Shown here: piece after piece, positions 54,173-64,000 of the stretch
Position numbering within the stretch: the first letter of the stretch is position 1
Layout of the letters: the number at the start of each line of letters is the position of its first letter
NCBI RefSeq assembly: GCF_000835495.1
Contig: NW_015622544.1
Coordinates: 2,632,855-2,696,854 of the forward strand
Origin: Cladophialophora immunda
Taxonomy: Eukaryota > Ascomycota > Eurotiomycetes > Chaetothyriales > Herpotrichiellaceae
Reading direction: 5' to 3'
Length of the DNA stretch: 64,000 nucleotides
Program-made: the position numbers and the translations under genes
The notes under the pieces: generated by a model
Seen by the model: the letters and a program-made list of their open reading frames with translations, nothing else
The model's database searches: none
What the model was told of the DNA's origin: nothing

Positions 54173-57100
54173 TCAAGAACGGTCGTTTCCTTTTCCCGCC
54201 CCCCGCTGTGTCTGTTGCTTCCATCGCTCTCCCATTGGCATTCCTTGTCCAAAATTTGGTATCTGCGGCTTAAGGGGGGCAGACAGATTCGCACAGCGTA
54301 GACGTGGCTTTGGTGGAACAATGACACTCTGGACTGGCTTGGAAGGGGCCAAGGATTGCTCTGCGTTCCTCGTGCCAGGGGACATCCTCTTTGATATTGT
54401 CGAAGAGGCACGGAATTTCTTTTGTGAAGGGCGTACAGTGAGGTCGTGTGGCGGCCTATGCACACCGTGGGTTGATCGTGGCAGGTGCTGCACCGTATCA
54501 GCAGCTTTCTGTTTTGCAACAGCCGTGTGCGTACCGTCCGAAACAACGGTACGGGTCTGGGGCCGTCGAATATGGTGGAGCGCTTCCGACCTGGATTCCC
54601 AGATCGGCGAGGCAGCATTGATTTTGTGACCATGAGCGTGCGCTGCAGCTTTCACACCAGGCTCGACGTTCTCCTGCACTTCACTCTGGGGAACATTCTC
54701 CTCGTGCTTCCACTTTCGCCAAAAGTCGAGTAGTTCAACATCTCTCGGGCGCAGGGGAAGCTTGGCATCGTCAGAAATAGCAAGAATTTCAGTAGCGACC
54801 AAACGCATTCCCATATACCGCTGAATTGTATCCAATCTCTCGTTAAAAGTCGTGAACAAGCAGTATGCGGTCAACTTTCTAATGGCCTTTTCTCGTTTGA
54901 CCTTCTGTTCTCGCCTAGAAAGCTTTTTGAAATCCTTTGTGTGTACTCTTGCCCAGAAGATCGCCGTAGCCCAGTGTTCTGCAATGCTGGCCAGATGAAG
55001 CAGTCGTTGGCGAGGCAGCCATCGTTGTCTGGGCAAACCATCATCGTTTAACCCCGATTGCCTGTAGACCAGGACAGGACCAAATGAAGGCTCATCGACG
55101 TTCGAATGGACCAACGAGCTGGATGTTGGTTTGAATTTCCCATCGGCAGCCGCTCGGTATAGTCGCAATGCGGCGTAGGCGCGCGAGGCAAGATCTGGTA
55201 ACCATTGTTAGTGGCATACACTTCGAAAAAGTTTGTAACCCACGTGTAAGAAGATGGAGGGGCTCGATTGATCCAACCCTCCTAATAGCACGAAATTCTG
55301 TTCCGAGAAGCAAGTCTCGGAGCGCTCGTGGAAGGTCGACTGCTGGTAAGGGAGAACCAAAGACTTGGGCAGCCATTGATGATATAATACTCCCAGGCCG
55401 GTCTTTCGAGGATGTTGCACTAGGGGGTACATCACAGCTGAGAGAATCACAGAGCTCGACAGCACCTTCTAATTCGATCGAGGGACCGTCCGCCAATAGT
55501 TGTCCCTGGGACTCGACATCAACACCAACCTTCAAGATCGAAGCATTTTGCATGATATCAACGAAAGGCTCCTTCGAAATGAGGGTCAACTGATTCATCA
55601 AAGCTATATGGATAATTGCCACCTCGTGGTCACTTGCAAGAATGAGAAACTCGACCAAGCGATTCCCCTGGGTTTTGGCTGTGTGGATCGTGTCGAAGCC
55701 GAGGACCTTGCAGCTACTGAACCGTGGCAACACCATCCGGAGCCCTGAATACGTAATGACATAGTGGATCGGAATTGCCGTACCGAGAGGATAGAGGGAC
55801 GTAGGAGTCTGCCATGGCACAACGTGCGTAACAGCAGGTGCTAGCTGCTCGGTATTGTAGCGAGGCACAGACGAAGTTGCCAGAGAAGAATCAACATTTG
55901 GTGATGGCACATGGCGATCTCCGTTTCCGCTCGGACTACCCAAGCATATCTTGCGTACTCCAGACCAAAGCATAACGAACTCAGTCAAAAGCAGAATGTC
56001 TCGCTGAGTATCGGAGAGGTGGTCGTGCGCTTCTTCAATCTTTGTCATCAGTCGAGTCGGTGGAGAACGAGAGGGGATCTTGAAGAGAGTCAGCAGGTTG
56101 GCGTAAGAGTTTTGCAGGCCCACGAAATCCCGATTGTGAGCAATCAGTGGTCGAAGGTTCGAAAACAGGTCTCTCTGAACGGCGGTCCTAGCAAGTCCTT
56201 CAAGTTTCTGCCGCACATCACGGATTGCTATTCTGCTCAACCAGCGCACCTTCGCACCGTGGAAGAGAAATGCGCTTTCGTAAAACAGCGTCGTCAACCG
56301 TTGCGATGAAGGGGCGTAGTAGAGTCCCGACATGTGTCTGAGATGGAAGTAGTCGGTCATGATGCGCTCCGCGTTCAGAGTTATCGCATTAACTAGTAGC
56401 TGAAGTGGGTAGATGAGCTTGAGGTGGCCATAGATTTCCGCAGAGCACAGAACTTGAGCCTTTAGCCTTCGTATTTGTCGAAGATCGTGCAATGTCATTG
56501 AAATCACATAGGCAGTGTCAATTATGTGGTAGCGCAGCCACAAGATCCCGTACAACCGGAGCCTGATCCGCGTCGGCAAGGACGTCCCAGGCTTCTCATC
56601 TTTGACAATATCTGGATTGCGCAAGTAGGCCCAGTAACGATCAGTGTCGTTCAGCTCTTTCAGGATCGGCGCGAGATTTTCATCACTGAGTGCATCCCTC
56701 GTGTCGAAATAAATCGAGTTGCCAATGCCTCTTGTCTGCTCGTTAAGACCTCCGTCACTGTACCACTCGGTAAGTTGGGACTCTAGGTGCTTTGCTCTTT
56801 CGAGTAATCGATACCGTTGCAGGTAACGATCGATGCTGGCCTTGTTACCCAACGGAAACACCTCAGTGTGCTTGGCAATGTCTTGAACCCTGCGAAACCT
56901 GAGCATCCACTCCTCTCGTTTGCGTACAATGACTTCCTCTCTTGCTCTTTCGGCTGCTTGTTTCTGCACCTTTCGTTCCTCTGCCCTGGCATCCAGCAGC
57001 TCCTGCTCTCTTCGACTCTTCTCTTCCTTCTGCCGTGCGAGTTCTAGCTGTCTTGCCGCCTCTCGCCTCTGACGCTCTTTCTCAAGCTCTCGTTCTTGGA

Positions 57101-57785
57101 CTGGGCTGTTGGGCAGTGATATATCCGGACCCGCACCCTTTGCAGTTCGTGTTCCGTCCGCAGAGAGTGGGCCAACGCTGACATAAGGAGGGTATGGCAA
57201 GTTTGTTCGCTTTGGAAGGATGGGGTGCGTCAGGAGAGGAGTGGCTGGCTGTGACAGTGGCGGAGGCTTTTTGGGAAGAGTTGGAATAGGCCCACATTCT
57301 CTGGTAGAGTTCTTGAACGACGACCCTGAGTGGGTGTGGAAAGGGTGCTTTCCAATACTCAAGTTGCGCCGTAGGCCACGATCTGAGGCTCGATATGATC
57401 CTGGGAACCAGCGGCTGGGTGCGCTCTGCGCGGTTCTCAAGGAACCCTCAGGTGCATTGCGCAGTGAGGGGGCCCCAGGCACATTTTCAGCCTCTGAAAC
57501 GCAACAACATTTCGAGTCTGCTATTCGATACCTCTCCAAGCGTACGATATGGCTGATGGAGACCTCGATTTGGCAACAAGTCGTGCGGAAAGTCAGGGTT
57601 GGGGAGACCAAGCTGGAGCCAACCGAGCCGCAGAGCAGTCGGTTGTATCCATTGGACATGGAAATTGAGGGCCCAACAGGCCGCCTTTCACAATACCACA
57701 GGTAAAAATGGAGGACGTGGTCCTGAATCCTAATAGTATCGCCCACCAAGAATGTTGGAAAATGCCCTCGACGAACCTTCTCCAT
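54173..57785 (-). CDS. large 3'-5' exonuclease-domain protein with diverged active site
   Basis: Two exons (55244-57785, 54173-55194) join across a 49-base GTGGGT...ACCAG intron to give up to 1187 residues. The first ~100 codons from the ATG at 57785 look unlike coding sequence, and 57659 or a missed 5' exon may be the real start. Residues ~230-300 form a charged coiled coil (ERELEKERQRREAARQ). A helical region follows, and then a DEDD-type exonuclease fold: KVLGFDTIHTA, ILKVGVDVESQGQLL and ASRAYAALRLYRA across the splice. The acidic residues expected in motif I (DxE) and motif III (YxxxD) are not present, so catalysis is doubtful. The C-terminal ~250 residues are basic and disordered. A nucleic-acid-binding role is inferred. 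Confidence 0.75.
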
Positions 57786-57999
57786 TGAGATATTGCTGCG
57801 GAAATGGAACGTCTGCGGGGGCCATGCTTCACCGTGGCGCAGCCTCGCAGCCTCGCAGCTTTACTCGGTGCCAGGAATGCGAAGCATTTACAAACCGCCA
57901 GATATTTCAAAAGCACCTTCTGTTACCCTTGCAATGCACTTAAGGCTATCTCATCCGTTTACGGTTGTCTCGGTGCTGCCAATCCGCCCATGAATACTC

Positions 58000-59146
58000 T
58001 CAGACAGACAAAGTCCTTCCCTGTTGTGAGCTTTCACGAGCGAGTTCGACCAGCCTGATGACCCCCACAGCCTGCTCAGGAGGCACTGGGACCTGAGAAA
58101 CATCCCCGTCCAGCGCAGCAGCGAGACGTCGGTAGTACTCCGTGTACGTCGCAGGCTCCACGGTTGGGGCCACTTCACTGGAAATCTTGCCATCTCTGTA
58201 AAGATTCAATGTCCCATACTTGTCCTCGCTCTCGATCCCATAGCCTTTATCCCCTGGTCTCAGACCTTCCTTCCGAAGCTGATCCTCCTGCGGATCAAGG
58301 TGAAACTTCTTGAAAGATCCTTTGTCTCCGCGAACCCAGTATCTCAGTTGACTCACCTCCGGGCTGACAACTCCCGCTTTGACCGTGACCAACATCTTCG
58401 GGCTAGCGTAATGTAGCAGCACCGTACAGGAGTCCTCCAACCCGGTGGTATTTACCTCTCGCTGTGAACCGACGAACCCGGTGACCTTCTCCGGCATACC
58501 GAACAAGCTGACGACTTGATCCATCAGATGAGTGCCCAGGTCATACACCGCACCAGTCCCGGGAGCGTGGTGTGCCTTCCAGTTGTCGGCTGGCGGCTCC
58601 GGTCGATGCCGATCGAAGTGAGTCTCGAACTCGACTATCCGGCCCAACGCACCGTCCTTGATATACTTCTTCAATGTCAGAAAGTCCGAATCCCACCGTC
58701 GGTTCTGGTAGACGGTGAGAATCCTATTTTGGGACTTGGCCAGATCGACGAGCTCCTGTGCCTCAGCCGATGTGGGTGTAAAGGGTTTCTCCACGACAAC
58801 TTTGAACAATCAATTAGTCCATGGCATCCTGTCGAGAGGGGAGAGCAGCGGGGGGATGGATACCATGCTTGTTCGCCAACAGCGCCGCCTTTGCCAGTTG
58901 AAGATGCGATACCGGTGCCGTCGTCACAACGACGACATGGACCTGATCATCCCCCATCATTTCCTCCGTAGATCGATAAGCCTTGGTCTTGGGCCAGTCC
59001 TTGCTTGCATCGTCGTCTGGTTTCGGGCTTCTCTGTACAATGGCATAGAGATTGAAATCCGGGACCGCATTCACAAAGGGGATATGGAAGGTCTTAGCAC
59101 TCAAGCCATAGCCAATGATGCCGACATTGTATTTGCCTGCCGCCAT
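58000..59146 (-). CDS. Gfo/Idh/MocA family oxidoreductase (YdgJ-like)
   Basis: Exons 58864-59146 and 58000-58799 join across a 64-base GTATCC...CAAAG intron with an ACTAAT branch, giving 360 residues. The N-terminal Rossmann motif is GIIGYGLSAKTFHIPFV, the EKP motif is VVVEKPF, and the catalytic region YDLGTHLMDQ contains the conserved His. The rather unusual AAAG acceptor is chosen because it restores the VVVEKP motif. The enzyme should oxidise or reduce a sugar-type substrate with NAD(P). It differs from the paralogue at 32-1346 in lacking the GLGRMGKRH start and in its domain arrangement, so the two are not recent duplicates. Confidence 0.9.
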
Positions 59147-59770
59147 TTTTGTGAAGGTGTCTTCGTGAGTTTCCTTGCAGCCGACACTTCAAGCGCTGCT
59201 AGAGAGCTGATAATAGACGCTGGGCTCCAACCACGAATATTAATGCTTCGCTTTCTCATCGACACGCAATCATTAAAAACTTGCACATGCAAAATACTGA
59301 AAGGGAAAGCTACCCGTGAGCGGTGGTAGATCACTAAGAAATATGTCACCAATGCAACACCAGAAATTTCCCCATAGTGGGACAGACGGCGCTGAAAATT
59401 CCGATCAAATCATGAGGGCAGTGAGGAGAATTACCTCTTTCGCCTCAATAAAGGGGTGTATGGACCACACAAGCGGCATGAGATTGCCAAATAGACCCAA
59501 TCAGGAAATAATGCATCATCTCTCAGACGTTGCCAAAGGTGATATCGGCTACAACAGCAACCTTCGTGAGACAAACACGTCGGTAGCATCAAATACATAG
59601 CTTCCTGTGCCCTCGCAGCGTCGAGCATCCGTCAGCACGAAACAGCACAGCTTTTCACTCGAGATCATATAACAAGCAGGAGTCGGTGCAAGAAGAAGAT
59701 AAGCGCCTGGTTAATTATTTGCACACCAGTTGTGGCAGCGACCTTTAATATCAGTATCATGTCTGAACCG
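59147..59770. other. intergenic
   Basis: These 624 bases lie between two minus-strand genes and hold the promoter of the oxidoreductase. No gene is seen. Confidence 0.4.
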
Positions 59771-61126
59771 TCAACCCTTGATATCCTTCAACTCAGGCCC
59801 AAACACATCTCCATCCCTTTCCAGCCTTTCCCTCTCCAGTTTACGCTTCTTGAGGGCCTTGTCTGTATCTGTCCCTTCTGCACCCTCCCTCTTTGCCGCC
59901 GCCTTCGCCCTCGCTACTGCCACGATATCCATTTTCTCCGGGTTCTGACACACCGTCAATTTCTTGCCGATGCGTCTCATTTCCTTGCGCTGGGCGGCGT
60001 CGTCTTCGGAACTTCGATAGGACTCGAGAAGAGTAGCGCAAGAAGATATCGTCACCATCAGCTTTTGCTTAAACTTTTCAGCTATGGTATCCGAGTCATC
60101 GGCTGTAGGTGGCAGCGCATCGAGTTTGGCGCTGATGTACGCCTCCACGAGTTCTCGATCAGCTATCATGACCGCAGCGAGCCAGATTTGGCTGGGCGTG
60201 TAGAGGAAATACGCATCCGTCATCTGTGCCGCCGTAGCGAGGAGCTTCTTCGCTTTGTCCGCGGCGACGCCGACTCTTTTCTCACTCCCGCTAGCCTTGG
60301 TGATGCTGCCGCCCAACCTTCCTTCCTCTGCTAAGACGTTCATCTCCACATGACCTCCCTGAAGACCCTTCATTGGATGCCGCACGTCCAAGGTAAATCT
60401 TAGCCCTTGTAGGAGTAAGAATTCAGGGGCTTTCACGTCGTCTTCGCTGACATTGTTAAGTTCAGCGACGAATCGTGACAGCGAGATGTAGAAATGGTCG
60501 GCTTTGGTAGCGAGATATAAAGCGCACATCATGATTTGTTTTGGATGGTAGGTCATCGGAGAGTTGGTGAGGTAGAACCGGCGGAGGTATTGGATGGCTG
60601 TAGCCTAGATACGACACTGTCAGAGACAGGGCTTCCATGTCCAAAGCCCAGAATTGTATGTTTGTAGGAGGGCGACATAGCCAATGTACACAATTCCTCG
60701 AGCCTCTGAATCGCGGAGGAAATTGTCGACGCGTTCTTATCAAAATGCATCGTGCGCTCAAGAGAAAAGTCATGGGAAAGAGGGTCCTCAACATACCACC
60801 ACATGTGACGGTATCCTTGGGTTCATGGCCTCGCCCATGTCCATAATCTTAGAACATCCCCATTCCACAATCTTCAACTCCTCATCCACCGTCAGAGTCT
60901 CGATCTCGACATGATCGGCTCCCGCTCCTTCGCTGTGTTGTGTGCCATCGTTGTGATGGTCTCCATTTTGAGACGATTTGTTGGCAGCATGTACGCGTCG
61001 AAACGCAGCCTTCACCCGTTGGGACGCGAGCTTGTTAGTCTCCTCTCTTATTCGAGCCAACGATTCTCTGGTGTAGGACCAGTAACGGTACTGAGATGAG
61101 GCTCGGTAGATGTCGTCTTCGATCAT
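59771..61126 (-). CDS. ccl1: cyclin H homologue (Ccl1-like), CAK/TFIIH subunit
   Basis: Exons 60797-61126 and 59771-60604 join across a 192-base GTATGT...TCTAG intron to give 387 residues. The start is MIEDDIYRASSQYRYWSYT in a GCCACCATG context. The cyclin box is evident: ELKIVEWGCSKIMDMGEAM, RIPSHVV joined across the splice to ATAIQYLRRFYLTNS, and MMCALYLATKADHFYISL. The second cyclin fold includes LYTPSQIWLAAVMIADRE, and the C-terminus is a charged helix (KKRKLERERLERDG). Cyclin H partners Cdk7/Kin28 and Mat1 in the TFIIH kinase that phosphorylates the RNA polymerase II tail. The intron is about three times the usual length here. Confidence 0.93.
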
Positions 61127-61608
61127 GGTGGCATGCGACAACTTGACATCTTCTGCAGCCAAGAGTTGAAATATTCAGCCTTTCCGGCGCGGCGACCGGC
61201 TATTAGTTGTGTGTGGTTTTTTGAAGTGGTGTGGCAGGCACATGGATATGTGTACGAGGATGAAGCTGGGAACAAGTCTCCGACTGTCTCACTTCCGAAA
61301 TTTATCCAAAACGATAATGACGGGCAATTTGGAAGAACAAGTCGGATTTTGACCACCGTCTCAGCCTGGCCATCGGAAGCTTTTAGCATTTTGATACATT
61401 ATTGGGAGTTGAACGAGTGGGCCAGCATCAAGGCCTGCAGATGATCACCCAAGCAACATCCTTTTATCAGAGCAGCATATGGTTCATGATTCTCGTGATG
61501 TACATCCCGCCGAAGGCACCGTAAGGGCCGCCGCCGCACCCTACCATATCAACACCAGCGCTTTTATGCATTCAGTCAACCGGGAAGCTCCGAGACACTT
61601 CAGCGCTT
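61127..61608. other. intergenic between cyclin H and Ubc1 genes
   Basis: These 482 bases hold the cyclin H promoter and the 3' end of Ubc1, both on the minus strand. A plus-strand frame at 61133-61444 shows no recognisable pattern. Nothing is called. Confidence 0.4.
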
Positions 61609-62400
61609 CTAGGGCTCGCCCAACAGTCTAGCCGTAATATCACCCATGTACGCCTCTTCTAGCTCATAGTCCTGACCACCGTTTCGATCAATCCCGACGT
61701 AGTTGAATGCCTCCACCACACGTTCGACATCGAAGCCCATCATGACGAATCGGTCGATCAGGTCCTTGTTGTAGCCGTCGTACACTGCGATGTTGGCTTG
61801 AGCTTCTCTCTCCTGACTTTCTTTTTCTGCAGCCTCGATGTCCTTGTCGGTAGCTCCACCGCTGCTTTCGCCGATAGAAGACCTGGGGGCTCCAGCGTAT
61901 TTTACTGCCCACTCTCGTGCCTGCCTCTCGAATTCTTTGGGATTTTTGATGAGCTGATTCGCGACGACCGCATCTTGAGGATCTTTGGGTTCGGGCGAGC
62001 TCAGCAGCGACTGCAAGGAGATCATGGCAGATTTGATTGTTAGAACGGGTGACCAGCCAGTGCTCAGTGTGTCTAGGCAAATGGCGCCCTATAGAAACTG
62101 TCAGTCTCCTCTTTCAGTGGCGGCCACTTCCATGGACGAACATACAGTCTGACTGGAAATATTGGGATGCCAGATCCTTGTTATAAACTTCATAACTGGC
62201 GGCTTGAAAGGGTATTCGTTAGGTATCTTGATCGAGACCTCGTATGTACCACCCTCATACGGTGTCCCAGTTGGGCCTTTGAAAGATCCTCTCAAATCTG
62301 TAATGCTATCCGCAACGGGCTCTGCAAAGATTTGAGACGTTGAGTCCGCACGGATATCCGCCAAATCCTTAGCTATCCTTCTTGCCTTGTGGCCTGCCAT
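61609..62400 (-). CDS. ubc1: ubiquitin-conjugating enzyme E2, Ubc1/UBE2K type
   Basis: Exons 62146-62400 and 61609-62088 join across a 57-base GTATGT...TATAG intron to give 244 residues. The E2 fold starts MAGHKARRIAKDLADI, and the HPN motif WHPNISSQT is followed across the splice by GAICLDTL, with the active-site Cys. After the ~150-residue UBC domain comes a Glu/Ala-rich linker and a UBA domain (DLIDRFVMMGFDVERVVEAF). The UBC plus UBA layout is diagnostic of Ubc1/UBE2K, which extends Lys48-linked ubiquitin chains for proteasomal degradation. It lies head to head with the proteasome ATPase gene, a tidy functional pairing. Confidence 0.95.
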
Positions 62401-63130
62401 TTTGTCCGTCTGAGTCAAGAAAGGGAAAAGAGAAGCGGAGGGTCGTAACGGTCGTCGGAGAGTGATGACTGGACGTCGCTCGGTGGGATGATATTGGAGC
62501 AGATGAAACAGGCGTGAGATAAGGCTGAATGATTCTAGCGGTATGGACAAGTTCCGAAGAAGATTGGATATCGTCGAGGGTTAAAACGGAGACAAGAACG
62601 AACGAGGCTGTGAGCTAGAATCACGTCGAAGAATAGATCATGAGCGGTTGAAGGGGAAGGGTGTGTGGTTTGAACTAAGTGGATGGGGTATGCGAACTCT
62701 GAAAAGTCTGGGCCAACGAGTTGAGATGCTCGAGATGACAGTTATCAATACAATGACAAGAGTTGGTTGGTGTGTCACACAGCCACCATGGACGTGTTGC
62801 CTGCTCTGTGGCCTACGACGAGATGAATGCAGCCTCACTTTCATAAGCATGAGGCAGCTGGTGGGCGGAAATCGGAGAAGGTCTAAGGCGGCTCTCTCCC
62901 CATCGGCGAATCGGCGAAACAGCCACTAGGTCCTCAGCCACTACCTGCACTAGCCACATCTTGGCGCCGCAACAGGCGCGACGAGGCAGCGTCACGCATC
63001 TCTCCAAGTTGCTGTAATCAACTGCAAACCTACAATCTCGCCATTTCCCATCTCAACCCTTTCGCCCTTTCAAAGTCCCTTTCCCAGTGGTATCGCAGTC
63101 CTTCGGAATACCCTTTCTATCGTTTGCGTC
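62401..63130. other. bidirectional promoter between Ubc1 and Rpt2
   Basis: A 730-base divergent region between two ubiquitin-proteasome genes. I looked for the fungal proteasome PACE-type element GGTGGCAAA and did not see an exact copy. No gene is seen. Confidence 0.45.
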
Positions 63131-64000
63131 ATGGTAAGAGATGAATGGCCCATCTGCCATGTCTGCTGCTCTACTGACCATCTCCGCAGGGGAACCAGCA
63201 ATCATCACAGCAGGGAGGCGGCCCTGGTCAAGGCGGGAAAGACGACAAGGATAAGAAGGTAATGTATATTCCCAGACTCGAGGGATCTGACACTGACACT
63301 CTCTAGAAGGAAAAGCCCAAGTATGAGCCTCCTCCACAACCCACTACCAGAATCGGCCGCAAGAAGCGCAAGCAAGCAGGCCCGAGTGCTGCCGCTAAGT
63401 TGCCTACCATTTACCCAACCGCCCGTTGCAAACTACGATATCTTCGAATGCAGAGGGTTCACGATCATCTATTGCTAGAAGAGGAATATGTCGAAAATCA
63501 AGAACAGATCCGGAAAACCAAAGCTGCTCAGACACAAGCTCCCGCCGCTGCCACGGAAGGCGAACCCCTAGATCGCAACTCTGATGAGAGAAGTAAGGTC
63601 GACGACATGCGAGGCAGTCCAATGGGGGTCGGCAATCTGGAAGAACTCATTGATGACGATCACGCTATTGTCTCCTCCGCGACTGGCCCTGAGTATTACG
63701 TCTCCATTATGTCTTTCGTTGACAAGGATCTTCTTGAGCCTGGTGCTTCGATCCTCCTTCATCACAAATCGGTCTCCGTCGTTGGTGTGCTTACAGACGA
63801 CGCCGATCCTTTGGTATCTGTGATGAAATTGGACAAAGCACCCACGGAATCCTACGCTGATATCGGTGGATTGGAATCCCAAATACAAGAGGTGCGGGAA
63901 GCCGTTGAGCTCCCCTTACTACATCCAGAGCTGTATGAAGAAATGGGTATAAAACCTCCTAAGGGTGTCATTCTCTACGGAGCACCCGGAACAGGCAAGA
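63131..64000 (+). CDS. rpt2: 26S proteasome regulatory subunit 4, AAA ATPase Rpt2 (partial, 3' end outside window)
   Basis: Exon 1 is only the ATG (63131-63133), followed by a 56-base GTAAGA...CGCAG intron. Exon 2 is 63190-63258, then a 48-base intron, and exon 3 runs from 63307 to the right edge. The spliced start [17 protein letters not shown] is the N-myristoylation signal conserved in Rpt2. Then come a coiled coil ([18 protein letters not shown]), the OB domain ([21 protein letters not shown]), [20 protein letters not shown], and the start of Walker [12 protein letters not shown], where the window ends. The subunit drives substrate unfolding and gate opening of the 20S core. Frame is continuous to the edge. 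Confidence 0.96.

Noticed and set aside
53967..54629. 220-codon plus-strand frame
   Set aside because: It is antisense to the disordered tail of the exonuclease-like protein and is Cys/Phe/Arg-rich without pattern.

Overview
The window is nuclear DNA of a filamentous ascomycete. Genes sit on both strands and carry short introns, mostly 44-130 bases, with GT...AG ends and CTAAC/CTGAC-like branch points. Families include fungal Zn2Cys6 regulators, alpha-actinin, cyclin H, a Ubc1-type E2 and the proteasome ATPase Rpt2. The mix of conserved housekeeping genes with a block of oxidative catabolic enzymes fits a metabolically versatile Pezizomycotina. A Eurotiomycete/black-yeast-like fungus is my guess, not something the sequence proves.

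Layout. Positions 1-9 kb hold a Gfo/Idh/MocA oxidoreductase, a repeat-rich hypothetical protein, a small acidic protein, a HAD phosphatase and a GT8 glycosyltransferase. Positions 9.7-25.2 kb hold alpha-actinin, a 4-coumarate-CoA-ligase-like acyl-CoA synthetase with a possible peroxisomal signal, a Cyc2-like mitochondrial flavoprotein, a broken secreted aspzincin-like protease, a disulfide-oxidoreductase-like flavoprotein, a two-exon unknown and an intronless HSP70-like ATPase. Positions 26-27.5 kb hold a decayed proline-rich gene.

Positions 28.5-44.2 kb are a compact set of eight genes that looks like a catabolic cluster. It contains an MFS sugar-porter-type transporter, an epoxide hydrolase, a Ctf1/Far-like Zn2Cys6 regulator, a Baeyer-Villiger monooxygenase, a zinc alcohol dehydrogenase, an aldehyde dehydrogenase, a secreted MRJP/SMP30-like beta-propeller and an LTB4DH-type reductase. 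Together they could take an epoxide or cyclic alcohol through diol, ketone and lactone to an acid. Every promoter region in this block carries CCTCGG or CCGAGG (ten sites by eye), the core bound by Ctf1/FarA/FarB regulators. The convergent spacers inside the block carry none. The acyl-CoA synthetase promoter at 12 kb carries two more. This is the most interesting system in the window.

Positions 46-48 kb hold a transcription-factor-like gene with an in-frame stop. Positions 49.6-51.5 kb hold an LAT-type amino acid permease, followed by a 2.6-kb gene-poor stretch with microsatellites. Positions 54-64 kb hold a large 3'-5' exonuclease-like protein with a degraded active site, a second Gfo/Idh/MocA oxidoreductase, cyclin H, Ubc1 and the 5' part of Rpt2, which runs off the right edge inside Walker A. 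No tRNA, rRNA, CRISPR array or intact transposon was recognised.
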